Positions 61,661 through 64,000 of a stretch of 64,000 nt of DNA are shown here, piece after piece. The stretch covers positions 62,001 through 126,000 of the forward strand of contig CDMY01001064.1 of the NCBI GenBank assembly GCA_001179505.1, given 5' to 3'. Below the pieces are notes generated by a model, which saw only the letters and a list, made by a program, of their open reading frames with translations, had not been told where the DNA came from and did not search any database. Numbering within the stretch: the first letter of the stretch is position 1; each line of letters starts with the position of its first letter. This DNA is from Vitrella brassicaformis. Taxonomy: Eukaryota; Sar; Vitrellaceae. The position numbers and the translations under genes are program-made.

Positions 61661-61969
61661 GATGCGAGATCCTTCAGCTCGAGCAAAAGGAACGAGGTGC
61701 CACAGAGATAGAGCACAGAGAGCCTGTCAGAATGCGCTTGACGCCGCTTTTTCCCCTTCGAGTACGAAGCTCGAGAAGTGCCAAGCTCGCAGATAGATCT
61801 GCATCGAAGCAACGAACCGAACGAAGCCTTTATCCTTCTTGGCTGACACCTAAGACAGTTGCTGAGATGGAGAAAGCCTCCCACTCAATGACATAGACCC
61901 GAATTTTCTTTCATGTGTGTGTGTTGCATGTGTTCATGCAGACGTCGCACGTCGCCCAGTCAAACAACA
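61661..61969. promoter_or_regulatory. divergent promoter of PHF5A and DJ-1
   Basis: About 310 bp between two start codons pointing away from each other. Includes CCAAGCTCGCAGATAGATCT at 61779-61798, whose core (AAGCTCGCAGAT) recurs near the 5' ends of the TMEM128 and 35149-36204 genes. Confidence 0.4.
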
Positions 61970-63324
61970 ATGGTGAAAGTCCTCGTGCCCATCGTGAGCG
62001 ACACACACACCGTCTATCCACCTGCGGCCATTCATTATGTGCGCATGCGGTGGTGTGTCGCTTCCTGTCCTGCAGGCGAACAGTTCGGAGGAGATTGAGA
62101 CCGTCTGCATCGTCGACACACTCAGACGAGCTGGTGCGACGCATAGAAAGAGAAAAATCCCCAGTGGGCGGGCGGGATCTGGTTTGTGTGTTCATGTGTG
62201 GTGCGTCCTATATGTGTGTGTGGTGTGCAGGTGCTGATGTGACGGTTGCCTCTGTGGAGGACTCGAAGCTGTGCGTCATGTCACGGAAAGTCAAAATGGT
62301 CAGCCAGCTGCCACAGGCTCGCGCACACACATGGATGGAGACCATGTGTGCTCTTTCTGTGTGTGTGTGCAGGAGGCTGACGTGCTGATTGGGGAGTGCC
62401 AGGGCCAAGACTGGGACTGCCTCGTGGTAGGTCCATACACACACTGCGCACACACGAGATGAGCCTCATGCCATCATGAGTGACATGCTCCCTCCCTCCC
62501 TCCCCTCCCCGTGTTGCGCTGCAGCTCCCTGGCGGCATGCCCGGCGCCGTAATGACTATCAATGAACGAACCAACACACAGACGGATCGTTACCAAAGCA
62601 ACGGGCTGTGTGTGTTCCTCCCTCCCTCCCCAGGAGAGCCTCTCCAAGTGTGCCGCGCTGACGGAGCTGCTCAAGACACAGAAACAAAAGGACAAACACT
62701 ACGCCGGTAGGTACCTCGAGCAATCCATGTGTCCACATACAGCTAGCTCCCTTCACCGCCCATATTTATGCGATGGATGGATGGATGCAGCCATCTGCGC
62801 CGCGCCCGCGGTGGTCTTGGCCGAGCATGGGCTGCTGGAGGGACACAAGGCAGTCTGGTGGGTGCGACAGACACACACAGAGAAGACGGCCACATCGCCA
62901 GTATGCATATGTGTGTGTGTGTGTGTGTGTCTGTGGGTGTGGGTGTGTGCCATCAGCTATCCTAACCCTAAGTTCCAGGCGAAGCTGGGCAGCCCCGAAA
63001 AAGACCGAGTCTGCGTGTCGGGCAAATGTGGTGGGTGTTGATTGAACACGTGCTGATCTCTATTTGTCCTGTCTGCCTGCATTGCACTCTGTGTGTGTCG
63101 TGTGCGTCGATCTCTCAGTGACGTCGATCGGGCCCGGCTCGTCGCTGGAGTTTGCGTGCAAGCTGGTGGAGGTTAGTGAGCAAAGGGGACAGACAGACAG
63201 ATGGACGGAGAGAAGGGGGTGGGCCGAATGTGCTGCGTGTGCAACCCTCCTTCAGTTGCTGTTTGACAAGGAGGCGGCGGACAAGCAGCGTGACGCACTG
63301 CAGATGCCTGCTGCGGCCCGTTAG
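61970..63324 (+). CDS. DJ-1/PfpI family protein
   Basis: Short exons from the ATG at 61970 (M-V-K-V-L-V-P-I), then 62074 onward (S-E-E-I-E-T-V-C-I-V-D-T-L-R-R-A-G with the conserved Glu), G-A-D-V-T-V-A-S-V, D-V-L-I-G-E-C, L-P-G-G-M-P-G-A, and the nucleophile elbow A-I-C-A-A-P-A-V-V-L-A-E-H-G-L-L at about 62.79 kb, with the reactive Cys in place. A G-P-G-S-S-L-E-F-A block follows and the stop is at 63322-63324. This is the order of human DJ-1 (PARK7), a small redox-sensing protein with reported glyoxalase/deglycase-type activity. Length is near the family's 190 residues. Divergent from PHF5A. Confidence 0.9.
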
Positions 63325-63927
63325 CTGCCCGTAGCGACAAACCACTATCGCTTTCTCGTCAATTGCCAATTGAGTGGCCGGGCGGACTGGAGGTGTGGCA
63401 TAGAGTCGTTTTTCCCTGGCGTGAGTGGTGTGAGTGTCTCCCTCCCTCCCTCCCTCTGCCGGTTTTTGTGTCCATGTCTTGCCACAAGCTCGTGTAGTAG
63501 AAGAGGGAGGCTACGTGTGTGTGTGTGACCGGCGCAACTCATGACGACGCGGCGCATTCATGTGTGGTGTTCTCTCGATCCATGCGTTGCATTTGGTGGG
63601 GTCGGTGTGGTGTGGTGTGAGTGATGCGAGACCTTCCAAGTTCGATCCTCGATGGAATGAATCAATCATCCGGTTCCTGGTGGACATGTAGCCACACGGA
63701 GAGCCGCCCTCCATCCTCCCTCCACCCAGCTAGCACTGATGGCTGTCTGCTGGTCCATACGCCTGCCTACATTAACAAACCCACCTTGAACACGGAGAAA
63801 CACACCGCAACACAACCCGCCTGCCTCTGTACACATCCATCCATCCATCCAGCCATCGGTGTACAAGACAGCCAGCCACCAATTGCATTGCACTCCCTCC
63901 CAAACCAACAGCCATCTCGGCTTCAAC
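63325..63927. other. spacer with short tandem repeats
   Basis: 3' flank of the DJ-1 gene; (CCCT)n at 63438-63453, GGTGT-type repeats near 63.60 kb and CATC repeats at 63835-63852. No gene recognised. Confidence 0.45.
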
Positions 63928-64000
63928 TCAACCGTCACTGGCGGCCCCCGCCACTGACGAGTCCGCCAGTGAGTTCGACGAGTTGTCTTTCCTCTGGCGT
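63928..64000 (-). CDS. possible 3' end of a minus-strand gene (partial)
   Basis: Read on the minus strand from the window edge, R-Q-R-K-D-N-S-S-N-S-L-A-D-S-S followed by V-A-G-A-A-S-D-G and a TGA at 63928-63930 looks like a protein C-terminus. The plus strand of the same stretch is also open, so this is weak. Confidence 0.25.
   Translation of the reverse strand, partial: RQRKDNSSNSLADSSVAGAASDG

Overview
This window is nuclear DNA from a eukaryote. Nearly every gene is cut by short introns (roughly 50-110 nt) with GT-AG ends and a few GC-AG ends, there are no bacterial operon signals, and the non-coding DNA is full of tetranucleotide (CTGT/CAGA), GT/CA and CT-rich microsatellites. The gene content (PEX3, PHF5A, Sec16, a secreted TSP1+VWA protein, a Cys-rich surface protein, a subtilisin, RCC1 repeats) and the base composition suggest an alveolate alga, most likely a chromerid such as Vitrella. 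That assignment is inference and was not searched.

Layout. 1-211: 5' end of a minus-strand gene, divergent from Sec16 (727-5021, +, 11 exons resolved). 5.0-7.6 kb: microsatellite-rich spacer. 7.6-12.0 kb: secreted subtilisin (-), divergent from PEX3 (12.36-14.44 kb, +, 12 exons resolved). 15.1-21.3 kb: large Cys-rich secreted/type I membrane protein with a bacterial-style RTX module (-). 21.7-23.1 kb: TMEM128-like membrane protein (-). 23.5-25.2 kb: F-box protein (-, 8 exons resolved). 25.7-28.5 kb: arginyl-tRNA synthetase (-, 12 exons resolved). 28.9-29.2 kb: a 94-bp-arm inverted repeat. 29.2-34.4 kb: SUZ-motif protein (+). 35.1-36.2 kb: unknown protein (-). 37.0-41.7 kb: RCC1 repeats with an inserted RRM (+). 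42.3-44.0 kb: TPR-methyltransferase and an ETFRF1/LYRM5-like gene (-). 44.1-47.1 kb: gene debris (paralogue relic, kinase remnant), a J-domain gene with a one-base frame break, and repeated exon-intron cassettes. 47.3-49.7 kb: second RCC1/RRM paralogue, interrupted by a 300-N gap flanked by a near-identical 674-bp duplication. 50.0-51.8 kb: Wss1-like WLM metalloprotease (-), divergent by only about 105 bp from a secreted coiled-coil/TSP1/VWA protein (51.9-55.3 kb, +). 55.5-57.2 kb: secreted NHL-repeat protein (-). 57.5-58.1 kb: small single-span membrane protein (-). 58.5-60.3 kb: CdsA-type CDP-diacylglycerol synthase (+). 60.9-61.7 kb: PHF5A (-, 5 exons, 110 codons), divergent from a DJ-1 family protein (62.0-63.3 kb, +). 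The last 70 bases may hold the end of another minus-strand gene.

The genes do not form one pathway. They cover secretion (Sec16, CDP-DAG synthase), peroxisome and mitochondrial biology (PEX3, LYR protein), splicing (PHF5A), translation (ArgRS), ubiquitin/SUMO biology (F-box, Wss1) and several secreted or surface proteins. The most unusual items are the RCC1-RRM pair, the RTX module in a surface protein, the TSP1-VWA adhesin-like protein, the GC-AG introns, and a cluster of one- or two-base frame breaks in otherwise well conserved genes.
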